This document shows, in pieces, positions 56,042-64,000 of a stretch of 64,000 nucleotides of DNA. Each line of letters begins with the position of its first letter. Position 1 is the first letter of the stretch. Both the position numbers and the translations under genes were made by a program. The notes under the pieces were generated by a model. It ran no database searches and was not told the DNA's origin. It worked only from the letters and a program-made list of their open reading frames with translations. Source of the DNA: Salinibacterium sp. SWN167 (GTDB lineage: Bacteria > Actinomycetota > Actinomycetes > Actinomycetales > Microbacteriaceae); the NCBI RefSeq assembly GCF_015864665.1, contig NZ_JADYWU010000002.1:62001-126000 (forward strand), in the 5' to 3' direction.

Positions 56042-57655
56042 GTGACGACACCCCCCGAGACTGATCCCGGCCCGATCCGGCAGTCTGCCCGCGCGAAACG
56101 TGCGACCAGAATTGCGGATGCCGCCTCCGGTGGCTGGAAACTTGTCGCGGTCAAGATCCTGGGTCTCGGTGTCGTCGACGCGATCGCGATCTACGCGCTG
56201 TTTGTGCTCGTGCGCAGCGAATCGTGGCTCGTGGCTGGACTCGTCGTTGCGGTCACGCTGCTCGTCAACTGGATCTACTTCTCCCGCGGCAAGCTGCCCG
56301 CCAAGTACCTCGCGCCGGGCCTGATCTTTCTCGCGATCTTCCAAATTTTTGTGCTGCTGTACTCGGGCTACATCGCGTTCACGAACTATGGCACCGGCCA
56401 CAATTCCACGAAAGCGGATGCGGTCAATTCGCTACTGCTGTCATCGCAGAACCGCGTCGCCGATTCGCCAAACTACCGTCTGACGGTGCTCGAGCAACTC
56501 GGCGAAATCTCCTTCCTCGTCACCGAACCCGATGGCAGTGTAAGCATCGGTGGCAACGAGCGTCCGCTCGAAGAGGTGCAGAACGCCCAGCTTGAGGGAG
56601 GCGTCGCGGTTGGCCTCGACGGGTATACGAGTCTTGGCTTCCAAGACATCCTCGGCAAGCAGACCGAGATCGCCGCCATCAGCGTCCCACTGACCGACGA
56701 TCCCAACGACGGCATGCTGCGCACCCCCGATGGGTCGAGCGCCTTCCTCTACACCTCGTCGCTTGAGTACGACGAAGCCGCGGGCACGATGCGCGATACG
56801 AACTCCGGCACCGTGTACTCCGATATCGGCACCGGTGCCTTCACCTCGGATGCCGGCCAAGAGCTGCTGCCGGGATGGAAAATTGAGGTCGGGCTCGACA
56901 ACTTCGTTCGAGCGTTCACTGAGGACTCCATCCGTGGTCCGCTGATTAGCGTGACCGTGTGGACCTTCGCGTTCGCGTTCCTTTCGGTCTTCACGACCTT
57001 CGCACTCGGACTGTTCTTGGCGATTGTGTTCAATGACAAGCGGATGAAGAGTCGCAAGTATTACCGGATCATCATGATCTTGCCGTACGCGTTCCCTGGC
57101 TTCTTGTCGGCACTGGTGTGGGCCGGAATGATGAACCAAGAGTTCGGCTTCATCAATGTGGTGCTGCTGGGCGGAGCCGAAGTGCCGTGGCTCACGAACG
57201 AGTGGCTGGCCAAAGGCTCAATACTTTTCGTGAATCTCTGGCTCGGGTTTCCGTACATGTTCCTGGTGACGACGGGGGCGCTGCAGGCCATCCCTGAAGA
57301 GCTCACCGAAGCTGCGACAGTGGATGGCGCGAAGCCGTGGGCCATCTTTAGATTCGTGAAGCTGCCCCTGTTGTTGGTGTCGGTTGCACCGCTGTTGATC
57401 TCGTCGTTTGCGTTCAACTTCAACAACTTCAACCTCATCTACATGCTCACCAATGGTGGGCCGCGCGACGTATCCGCGGGGGTGAATGTGGGCGCGACGG
57501 ACATCCTAATTTCGATGGTCTACAAGGTCGCCTTCGTGGGAGCCAACCGCGATTACGGCCTCGCGAGCGCGTTCGCGATCATCATCTTCATTCTGGTGGC
57601 GGGTATCGCCATCATCAGTTTCCGTCGCACGAAATCGCTTGAGGAGTTGAACTGA
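56042..57655 (+). CDS. malF: Maltodextrin ABC transporter permease MalF
   Basis: 537 residues. Three N-terminal helices, a large extracytoplasmic domain at about 125-285 as in E. coli MalF, then the permease core. The EAA loop EAATVDGAKPWAIFRFVKLPLL contacts the ATPase (MsmX/MalK, not encoded here, so presumably shared elsewhere). GTG start with TGGAGA upstream. One base before malG. Confidence 0.93.
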   Translation: MTTPPETDPGPIRQSARAKRATRIADAASGGWKLVAVKILGLGVVDAIAIYALFVLVRSESWLVAGLVVAVTLLVNWIYFSRGKLPAKYLAPGLIFLAIFQIFVLLYSGYIAFTNYGTGHNSTKADAVNSLLLSSQNRVADSPNYRLTVLEQLGEISFLVTEPDGSVSIGGNERPLEEVQNAQLEGGVAVGLDGYTSLGFQDILGKQTEIAAISVPLTDDPNDGMLRTPDGSSAFLYTSSLEYDEAAGTMRDTNSGTVYSDIGTGAFTSDAGQELLPGWKIEVGLDNFVRAFTEDSIRGPLISVTVWTFAFAFLSVFTTFALGLFLAIVFNDKRMKSRKYYRIIMILPYAFPGFLSALVWAGMMNQEFGFINVVLLGGAEVPWLTNEWLAKGSILFVNLWLGFPYMFLVTTGALQAIPEELTEAATVDGAKPWAIFRFVKLPLLLVSVAPLLISSFAFNFNNFNLIYMLTNGGPRDVSAGVNVGATDILISMVYKVAFVGANRDYGLASAFAIIIFILVAGIAIISFRRTKSLEELN

Positions 57656-57656
57656 G

Positions 57657-58583
57657 ATGACTGCAACAACTCAGAAGCAGAACCCGGATGCCGCGATGCG
57701 CTCGGACGTTGCCGTCGGGCACCCGAAGCGGACTTTCAAGCGCTATTTCCGCGAAACCGGCTGGCGTCACCTCGTCGGGATCGCCATGTCGATCTTCGCC
57801 GCGTTCCCGCTGCTCTACGTGTTTAGTGCGTCGCTGAACCCCGGCGGCACCCTCGTGACCGCCAACTCGCTCTTCTCGAACTTCAGCTTTGAAAGCTACG
57901 TCGATCTCTTCAATCGACCGCAGCAGCCGTACGCTGCGTGGTTTGGCAACACTCTACTGATCGGCGGTATCTCGTCGCTCGGTACCGTCTTCCTCGGCGC
58001 CCTCGCGGCATATGCCTTTTCGCGTATGAGGTTCATCGGTCGCCGGGTGGGGCTGCTCACGCTGCTGCTCGTGCAGATGTTTCCGCAGTTGCTCGCTGTC
58101 GTCGCCATCTTCTTGTTGCTCTCGGGAATCTCCGAAATCTTCCCGGCGATCGGGCTCAACAGCCAGATCGGGCTCATCATGGTCTACCTCGGTGGCGCGC
58201 TCGGAGTGAATACCTACCTGATGTACGGGTTCTTCAACACGGTTCCGTCATCCATCGATGAAGCGGCGAAGATCGATGGTGCGGGTCATGCACGTATCTT
58301 CTTCACGATCATCCTGCGCCTCGTTGCCCCGATCTTGGCTGTCGTTGGCCTGCTGTCGTTCGTGGGCACGACGAGCGAGTTCGTGATCGCGAGCATCGTG
58401 CTCATCGACCCCGACAAGCAGACCCTCGCGGTGGGTCTCTACCAATTCGTCTCTCAAGAGTTCTCGCGCAACTGGAGCATCTTCGCGGCCGGCGCTGTGC
58501 TCGCCGCCATCCCCGTGATGACTCTGTTCTTGTTCCTGCAGAAATACATCGTCGGCGGGCTGACCGCAGGAAGCGTGAAGTAA
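57657..58583 (+). CDS. malG: Maltodextrin ABC transporter permease MalG
   Basis: 308 residues, six membrane helices. EAA loop EAAKIDGAGHARIFFTIILR. A 40-residue polar N-terminus precedes TM1. Forms the channel with MalF. The TAA stop overlaps the next ATG (TAATG), so the downstream GH13 enzyme is coupled. Confidence 0.93.
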   Translation: MTATTQKQNPDAAMRSDVAVGHPKRTFKRYFRETGWRHLVGIAMSIFAAFPLLYVFSASLNPGGTLVTANSLFSNFSFESYVDLFNRPQQPYAAWFGNTLLIGGISSLGTVFLGALAAYAFSRMRFIGRRVGLLTLLLVQMFPQLLAVVAIFLLLSGISEIFPAIGLNSQIGLIMVYLGGALGVNTYLMYGFFNTVPSSIDEAAKIDGAGHARIFFTIILRLVAPILAVVGLLSFVGTTSEFVIASIVLIDPDKQTLAVGLYQFVSQEFSRNWSIFAAGAVLAAIPVMTLFLFLQKYIVGGLTAGSVK

Positions 58584-60607
58584 TGGATGCCCTTCTCCCG
58601 CACCACGATGGCTCGGCGTTGCACGTCTCCACGCAGACGCCCGCACTCGGCGACTCCGTCACTCTGCGCCTTCGGGTGCCGGTCGGCTACGGCCCGCTGA
58701 AGGCGGTGCGGGTGCGCGAGAATCCCGACCACGAACCACGCTGGACGGATGCTCGCCTCACCGGAACCGCGGCCGGCTGGGACTGGTGGCAGGCCGACAT
58801 CGTGGTCGAAAACCCGCGGCATGGCTACCGCTGGTTGCTTGTGCACGAGGCGGCTGATCACACTGAGTCGAAGCCACGCCACAGCGCGTCGAGTGTTGCC
58901 GTTTCTGCGCACGGCAACGCCGGCCGCATCGAGTGGCTCAACCAGAGCGGTCTTCACCCGATAGAGACGCTCGACTCCGAAGACTTTGCGCTGCTCGCGA
59001 CCCCGGCCGCCCCCGAGTGGTTGGCGGAGACGGTGATGTACCAGGTGTTTCCCGATCGCTTTGCCCGGTCATCCGCCGCCGACGCTCACGCCAAGCCTGA
59101 GTGGGCGATTGCCGCGCGCTGGGACGAGCCGGTTGACCCGGTGCTGCCCGGCCGCTCGAAGCAGTTCTATGGGGGAGACCTCGATGGCATCACCGAACAC
59201 CTCGATCACCTGACCGCGCTCGGTGTGACAATGCTGTATCTCACGCCGATCTTTCCGGCCCGTTCGAACCATCGCTACGACGCGTCGAGTTTCGTGGATG
59301 TCGATGAGCTGCTGGGCGGGCGCGAAGCGCTGATCCGTCTGGTGGACAAGGCCCACGCTCGCGGCCTCAAAGTCATCGGAGACCTGACGACGAATCACTC
59401 CGGCGATGCGCACGAGTGGTTCCAAGCCGCGCTCGGAAAACCCGATGCGCCCGAGGGCGACTTCTACTACTTCACCAACGATGAGCACACCGAGTACGTG
59501 GGCTGGCTGGGCACGCCGAGCCTGCCGAAGTTCAACTGGAACTCGACCGAGCTGCGTCGGCGCTTCATCGAGGGCGACGATTCGGTGGTCGCGCACTGGT
59601 TGAAAGAGCCCTACAACTTCGACGGTTGGCGCGTGGATGTCGCGAACATGACCGGGCGCATGGGCGCGGAGGATCTCAACGAGGAGGTGCGGCAGATCAT
59701 CCGTCGCACCATGGAAGACGTGAACCCGGACACGGTGCTGTTGGCGGAGTCGACGAACGATGCCGCGAGCGATCTGCAGGGTGATGCGTGGCACGGGGCG
59801 ATGACGTACCCGTCGTTCACGAGGCCGGTGTGGGGCTGGCTTACCGAACCCGGTGACACCTCGCACGTCACCGCGGATGGCTCGATCGATCCGGAGGCGT
59901 GGTTCTTTGGGCAGCCCATTGGCGGCATTCCGAACTACAGCGCACGCGACTTTGCGGAGATGACGGTGCGGTTCACGGCCAGCGTTCCGTGGCGCATCCG
60001 GCTCGGCAACATGAATGCGCTCGACACTCACGACACCGCGCGGTTCCGCACGCACGCGCCCGCCGAGAACGTGCCGCTCGCTCTCGCACTCTCGGTAACG
60101 CTGCCGGGAGTGCCCGTCGTCTTCGCGGGCGACGAGTTCGGTCTCAGCGGCGACGATGGCGAAATGTCGCGCACGCCGATCCCGTGGGGAACCGAAACCG
60201 ACGCTGCCGTTGCGCCGACGCTGGAGGTCTATCGCCAGCTGATCGCGCTGCGGCGCGAGCTGCCCACGCTCTCGCACGGCGGCCTGCGCTGGCTGCACGT
60301 TGCCGATGACGCGCTCGTCTTCGTACGCGAGGATGCCGCCGCCACCGTTCTGGTGGTTGTTGCGCGCTCGCCGCTGACCGTGACGCTGCCGGCCAACGCG
60401 TTCGGTGTCGAGCTAGCAGCGACGGACGGCTCTGCGAACGCGACTGCGTCCGACCATGCTTCACGCGGGGCGGATGTTGCGAGCCCGGCGTTCCTCTCCG
60501 GCAACGCGACTCTGGCATCCGCCGCCGCCGGGCTCACGCTCTCGGCGGCCGGTCGCACCTGCGCTATCTGGACTCTGCCCGGGGTCGCGCACCCCGCTGC
60601 GCGCTGA
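58583..60607 (+). CDS. Cytosolic GH13 maltodextrin hydrolase (neopullulanase/maltogenic amylase type)
   Basis: 674 residues. An N-terminal beta-sandwich (about 1-120) precedes the barrel. QVFPDRFA at 154-161 is the GH13 neopullulanase-group hallmark; DLTTNHSG (267-) , nucleophile Asp352 in GWRVDVAN, Glu389 in LLAES and a final Asp in LDTHDTAR complete the site. No signal peptide, so it acts on imported oligosaccharides. The last 150 residues contain the C-terminal beta domain with Ala/Ser-rich segments. Last gene of the mal operon. Confidence 0.9.
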   Translation: MDALLPHHDGSALHVSTQTPALGDSVTLRLRVPVGYGPLKAVRVRENPDHEPRWTDARLTGTAAGWDWWQADIVVENPRHGYRWLLVHEAADHTESKPRHSASSVAVSAHGNAGRIEWLNQSGLHPIETLDSEDFALLATPAAPEWLAETVMYQVFPDRFARSSAADAHAKPEWAIAARWDEPVDPVLPGRSKQFYGGDLDGITEHLDHLTALGVTMLYLTPIFPARSNHRYDASSFVDVDELLGGREALIRLVDKAHARGLKVIGDLTTNHSGDAHEWFQAALGKPDAPEGDFYYFTNDEHTEYVGWLGTPSLPKFNWNSTELRRRFIEGDDSVVAHWLKEPYNFDGWRVDVANMTGRMGAEDLNEEVRQIIRRTMEDVNPDTVLLAESTNDAASDLQGDAWHGAMTYPSFTRPVWGWLTEPGDTSHVTADGSIDPEAWFFGQPIGGIPNYSARDFAEMTVRFTASVPWRIRLGNMNALDTHDTARFRTHAPAENVPLALALSVTLPGVPVVFAGDEFGLSGDDGEMSRTPIPWGTETDAAVAPTLEVYRQLIALRRELPTLSHGGLRWLHVADDALVFVREDAAATVLVVVARSPLTVTLPANAFGVELAATDGSANATASDHASRGADVASPAFLSGNATLASAAAGLTLSAAGRTCAIWTLPGVAHPAAR

Positions 60608-60631
60608 GGTGCGCAAGCACAGGCGTTGGGG

Positions 60632-61663
60632 CTAAGGCGCCGTAACGTCGATCAGTACTTTGCCGACGGCTCCGCTCTCGACGAGAGCGTGAGCATCCGC
60701 GGTCTGCTCCAGCGAAAAGCGGTGTAGCGGCAAGCCGGTCTCTTCGCCGATGCCGAGCGCACCATCCGCGAGAGCGATGTTGATGGTGTCGCCCGCGGCA
60801 CGAATGGCATCGATGCCGACGGTGTAGAGCAACACGAATTGGTAGCGCACGTTGAGGGCAAAGTGGCGGCGCACATCAAGAGTTACGTGGTCTCCGCCGT
60901 TGTTGGCATAGACAGAGATCGAACCACGATTGCGGATGACCGCGAGATCAAGCTCTGCATTCTGGGCGGGCGCGACTTCAACAATCTGGTCGACGCCTTC
61001 GGGAGCAATCGTGCGAATCTGCTCAACGATGTCGGCGTCGGTATACGTGAGAACGTGGTGAGCGCCAGCGACGGTAGCGAGGGCCGCTTTCGCCGGTCCG
61101 CTCACGGTCGTGATGACGGTCGCGCCGGCCCAGCGAGCAAGCTGAATCGCGGCATGGCCGACGGCACCGGCTCCACCAGCAATGAGTACGGCCTTGCCGC
61201 TGAGAGCGGTCGGATGGAGTTCGTCGGGTCCGTCTTCGGCCACGGTCAGCGCGCGGTAGGCGGTGATCGCGGGAACCCCCATGCTGGCGCCCTGGTCAAA
61301 GCTCGCGCTCGCGGGCAGCGCGAAAACACGTTCGGCGGGCAGCACGGCCTGCTCTTGGCTCGAGCCGCTGTTCGAGCGCTGGTACGCCGCAAGGGCGAGC
61401 CACACGCGGTCGCCGACGCTGACATGCTGCACGTCAGAGCCGATCGCTTCAACGATGCCGGCACCGTCCTGGCCGGGTACAACCTCATCAAAAGGCAAGG
61501 CCTGACCGGATGCCGCACCGCGGCGTGACTTCCAGTCGGTCGGGTTCACCCCGCTCACGACAACGCGCACGCGCACTTCGCCGGGCCCGGGTTCAAGCAC
61601 GGGCCGCTCAACCACCTGCAGTACGGAGGGGGCGCCGGTCTCGCGGTAAACAATTGCTTTCAT
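60632..61663 (-). CDS. Quinone oxidoreductase (zeta-crystallin-like)
   Basis: 343 residues, zinc-free MDR enzyme. GVNPTDWKSRRG and VVPGQDGAGIVEAIG in the substrate domain, VLIAGGAGAVGHAAIQLARW as nucleotide motif. It reduces quinones with NADPH. GGAG six bases before the ATG. It is downstream of the GntR-kbl genes on the same strand but separated by 65 bases, so it may have its own promoter. Confidence 0.9.
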   Translation of the reverse strand: MKAIVYRETGAPSVLQVVERPVLEPGPGEVRVRVVVSGVNPTDWKSRRGAASGQALPFDEVVPGQDGAGIVEAIGSDVQHVSVGDRVWLALAAYQRSNSGSSQEQAVLPAERVFALPASASFDQGASMGVPAITAYRALTVAEDGPDELHPTALSGKAVLIAGGAGAVGHAAIQLARWAGATVITTVSGPAKAALATVAGAHHVLTYTDADIVEQIRTIAPEGVDQIVEVAPAQNAELDLAVIRNRGSISVYANNGGDHVTLDVRRHFALNVRYQFVLLYTVGIDAIRAAGDTINIALADGALGIGEETGLPLHRFSLEQTADAHALVESGAVGKVLIDVTAP

Positions 61664-61728
61664 ACCAACTCCAACGTTGTCGTGAGGGGGAACAATTCCC
61701 GGCCGCCAGCAGTGGCGGCACTAAAAAT

Positions 61729-62505
61729 CTAGTGCCCGGGGATCGCACTCCACGGTGCCCGCATGGTGCGCACGAAGGAGTACATCACGAGGGTGGGGTG
61801 GTGGTGTTCGAGGGCGTAGAAGATGCGTTCGCCGCTGAGGGTGACTCCGATGGTCTCCCACATTTTGGCTTCGGTGCCCTTCTCAAGTTGCAGCAGGTCG
61901 GCGTACTTGTCGTCGAGCAGAGCAACTCCGGCGGTCACGATCTCCCACGCAATTCCTTCGCCCCAGAGCTTCTTGGCCGACTCGTAAACCGGGTCGGTGG
62001 GGTCGATCGCGTCGTGTTCTCCGGCGGGCAGCGGGATCGTGTATTCGGCGACCATGGCGGCCTGATCGTCGGCGTACCAGCGCAGCACGATCTTCACCGC
62101 ACGGTTGGTGCTGAGCGGTGACAGGAGGGGAGCAAGATCGGCGGGCAGCTCGATTGTTTCGGCCGTCAAGATTTCGACCGAGGGCGTGTAGCCCATGCGC
62201 GCGAGCACCTCGCCATAGGAGACGCTCGCCTCAAAGCGTGCGCTCAAGCGCAGAGCAACCGGGTCGACGACGGTGGCGGCTCCCTGACTGCGAATCACAA
62301 TCCCCTGGCGCTCCAACTGCGCAAGCGCCACCCGAACCTGCGGGCGACTGCAGTCCAACCACTCGGCAAGCTTCAGCTCGCCGGGCAACAAAAAGTTGGA
62401 GTCGCGAGCAGCCTCACGCACATGGCGAAGCACGCCACTGAGAATTCGCTCGTCCTCGGTGAGCGATCCAGTAACGATGCGGCCTTCGGGGACCGTAATT
62501 TCCAT
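61729..62505 (-). CDS. GntR-family regulator with UTRA-like domain
   Basis: 258 residues. The winged helix is atypical at its start but clear at LPGELKLAEWLDCSRPQVRV followed by ALAQLERQGIVI. The C-terminal UTRA-like ligand domain has VLRWYADDQAAMVAEYTIPL. HutC/DasR-type. Starts eight bases after kbl, so it belongs to the tdh-kbl unit and may regulate threonine degradation. Confidence 0.82.
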   Translation of the reverse strand: MEITVPEGRIVTGSLTEDERILSGVLRHVREAARDSNFLLPGELKLAEWLDCSRPQVRVALAQLERQGIVIRSQGAATVVDPVALRLSARFEASVSYGEVLARMGYTPSVEILTAETIELPADLAPLLSPLSTNRAVKIVLRWYADDQAAMVAEYTIPLPAGEHDAIDPTDPVYESAKKLWGEGIAWEIVTAGVALLDDKYADLLQLEKGTEAKMWETIGVTLSGERIFYALEHHHPTLVMYSFVRTMRAPWSAIPGH

Positions 62506-62513
62506 GTGCGCTC

Positions 62514-63695
62514 CTATGCGGCGATCGACTCTCGGGCGGCCACAAAAGCCTCAACGCAGCGGCTGATGTCCTCGCTTGAGTGTCCAGCCGACAACTGTAC
62601 GCGAATACGAGCTTTGCCCAACGGCACGACCGGGAACGAGAAGGCGATCACGTAGACGCCGAGCGCGAGCAGGGCATCCGCCATCGCTACTGCTTCGTGC
62701 TCGTCGCTGAACATGACCGGAATGATCGGATGCTCGCCCGGCAGTAGCGTGAACCCGGCCTCGGCCATTCCGGCGCGGAACTGTTCGGCGTTCGCCGTGA
62801 GCTTGGCCCGGCTCTCGGCCCCTTCGGCCACGAGGTTGAGCGCTTCGATCGAGCCGGCAACTACCGAGGGTGCAACGGCGTTCGAAAACAGGTACGGGCG
62901 AGCGCGCTGGCGCAGCAACTCCACGATCTCGGAGTGGGCACTGATGTAGCCCCCGGATGCTCCGCCCAGGGCCTTGCCGAGCGTGCCCGAGATGATGTCG
63001 ACGCGGTCGGAGACGCCACAGTGCTCGGGCGTTCCGGCTCCGGTCTCGCCGACGAAGCCGACAGCGTGCGAGTCATCGACCATGACCATCGCGTCGTACT
63101 GCTCGGCGAGGTCACAGATCGCTTCGAGCGGGGCGAGGTAGCCGTCCATCGAGAAGACACCGTCGGTGACGATGAGGCGGCGGCGAGCATCCTTCGCGGC
63201 AATCAACTGGGCTTCGAGGTCGGCCATGTCGCGGTTCTTGTAGCGGTAGCGCGCAGCCTTCGAGAGGCGGATGCCGTCAATGATCGAGGCATGGTTCAGC
63301 TCATCCGAAATCACGGCATCCTCGGCGCCCAGCAGCACCTCAAAGATGCCGCCGTTCGCGTCGTAGCACGAGGGGAACAGGATGGTCGCCTCCATGCTCA
63401 GCAGCGCCGAAAGCCGGTTTTCGAGCTCAACGTGCTGGGTCTGGGTGCCGCAGATGAAGCGCACGCTCGCCATGCCGAAGCCCCACTCGTCGAGGGCGTT
63501 CTTGGCGGCGGCGACGAGGCGCGGGTGGTTGGCCAAGCCGAGGTAGTTGTTGGCGCAGAAGTTGAGCACGGGCTTGCCGCCCGCTTCCACGTGGGCCGAT
63601 TGCGCGGTCTCGAGCTGGCGCTCGGTCTTGTAGAGACCGGCCGAGCGGATCTCATCGAGGGTCGTGGTGAGTTGGTCGCGAACTGTTCCGTACAT
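62514..63695 (-). CDS. kbl: 2-Amino-3-ketobutyrate coenzyme A ligase (glycine C-acetyltransferase)
   Basis: 393 residues, alpha-oxoamine synthase family. [15 protein letters not shown] and PLP lysine K241 in [27 protein letters not shown] contains the PLP-ring Asp/His. It converts 2-amino-3-ketobutyrate and CoA to glycine and acetyl-CoA. CAGGAG precedes the ATG. The partner Tdh is encoded just upstream, making the two-step threonine degradation pathway. Confidence 0.95.
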   Translation of the reverse strand: MYGTVRDQLTTTLDEIRSAGLYKTERQLETAQSAHVEAGGKPVLNFCANNYLGLANHPRLVAAAKNALDEWGFGMASVRFICGTQTQHVELENRLSALLSMEATILFPSCYDANGGIFEVLLGAEDAVISDELNHASIIDGIRLSKAARYRYKNRDMADLEAQLIAAKDARRRLIVTDGVFSMDGYLAPLEAICDLAEQYDAMVMVDDSHAVGFVGETGAGTPEHCGVSDRVDIISGTLGKALGGASGGYISAHSEIVELLRQRARPYLFSNAVAPSVVAGSIEALNLVAEGAESRAKLTANAEQFRAGMAEAGFTLLPGEHPIIPVMFSDEHEAVAMADALLALGVYVIAFSFPVVPLGKARIRVQLSAGHSSEDISRCVEAFVAARESIAA

Positions 63696-63753
63696 GCGGT
63701 GCTCCTGAAAGTTGTGGGGTGGCGGGCCGGGATGGCTTCAGCGGCGTGGTCGA

Positions 63754-64000
63754 CTACGACCAGTCGATGATGACCTTGCCGCTCTTGCCGCGGCGGGCGG
63801 TCGCGAAGGCTTCTTCCCACTGTTCGGCGGGGAAGCGGTCGGTGACAACGGCAGAGACATCCAAACCGGTGTGCACCATGGCGTTCATGGCGTACCAGGT
63901 CTCGAACATTTCGCGGCCGTAGATGCCCTTGATGGTGATCATGTGGGTCACGACGGTGGCCCAGTCGATGCCAATGGGCTCGGCGGGCAGGCCGAGCATC
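63754..64000 (-). CDS. tdh: L-threonine 3-dehydrogenase, C-terminal part (cut by window edge)
   Basis: The last 81 residues of a medium-chain dehydrogenase are visible: GIYGREMFETWYAMNAMVHT and the ending GKSGKVIIDWS. These match the C-terminus of Tdh, which oxidises threonine to 2-amino-3-ketobutyrate, the Kbl substrate. The rest lies outside the window. It is the first of the three-gene tdh-kbl-gntR unit. Confidence 0.85.
   Translation of the reverse strand, partial: MLGLPAEPIGIDWATVVTHMITIKGIYGREMFETWYAMNAMVHTGLDVSAVVTDRFPAEQWEEAFATARRGKSGKVIIDWS

Noticed and set aside
59069-60298. 409-codon minus-strand frame
   Set aside because: Antisense to the GH13 hydrolase, rich in Arg/His as expected for a shadow.

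Overview
The window is high-GC actinobacterial chromosome, most likely from a Microbacteriaceae member close to Salinibacterium or Leifsonia. This rests on the ribosomal protein bS22, an actinobacterial System II cytochrome c operon, a full menaquinone gene set, a mycothiol-type arsenate reductase, a heliorhodopsin and frequent leaderless genes. The genus is inference.

Layout. 1-8.7 kb: cut-off CDF metal transporter, proC, a xylose-type ABC importer with its ROK regulator, a KtrAB potassium uptake pair and a small winged-helix regulator. 8.8-12.7 kb: BldC-like HTH, bS22 with a leader ORF, HAD phosphatase, glutaredoxin-like and small stress proteins, archaeal-type aspartyl-tRNA synthetase. 12.8-17.4 kb: operon of histidine phosphatase, TlpA, CcdA, ResB and CcsB for cytochrome c maturation. 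18.2-31.7 kb: menC, menB, menE, menA, menD, menF, menG, a polyprenyl diphosphate synthase and a ferredoxin-NADP reductase, interleaved with small membrane proteins, PPK2 and arsC2. 31.8-40.4 kb: cardiolipin synthase, Na+/H+ antiporter, YajQ, tRNA-Tyr, a voltage-gated ion channel, GH16 glucanase, inositol monophosphatase, M23 peptidase, tRNA-Thr and tRNA-Met.

40.4-44.4 kb is a 3.9-kb integrative element in the 3' half of tRNA-Met, bounded by 46-bp perfect direct repeats. It carries a tyrosine integrase, an HTH protein, a TIR-domain protein, a rolling-circle initiator and a 41-residue CxxC protein absent from standard ORF calls. It has no visible transfer gene. When circular, integrase transcription would read through attP into rep, suggesting excision-coupled replication. 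The TIR protein is the best candidate here for an undescribed (anti-phage) system.

44.6-64 kb: two paralogous GNATs around a LysR-HTH protein with a basic tail, heliorhodopsin, an oxidoreductase/DJ-1/TetR cluster with palindromic operators, an HTH-membrane fusion, a maltodextrin regulon (LacI, alpha-glucosidase, MalEFG, second GH13 enzyme), a quinone oxidoreductase, and a GntR-kbl-tdh threonine degradation operon that leaves the window.

Recurrent regulatory features are -10 hexamers of form TAGNNT/TANNNT placed exactly 7 nt before start codons (leaderless mRNAs), short coupled leader ORFs ahead of bS22, M23 and malE, and 17-18 bp tandem repeats seeded at stop codons inside operons. All positions and motifs were read by eye; no search was run.
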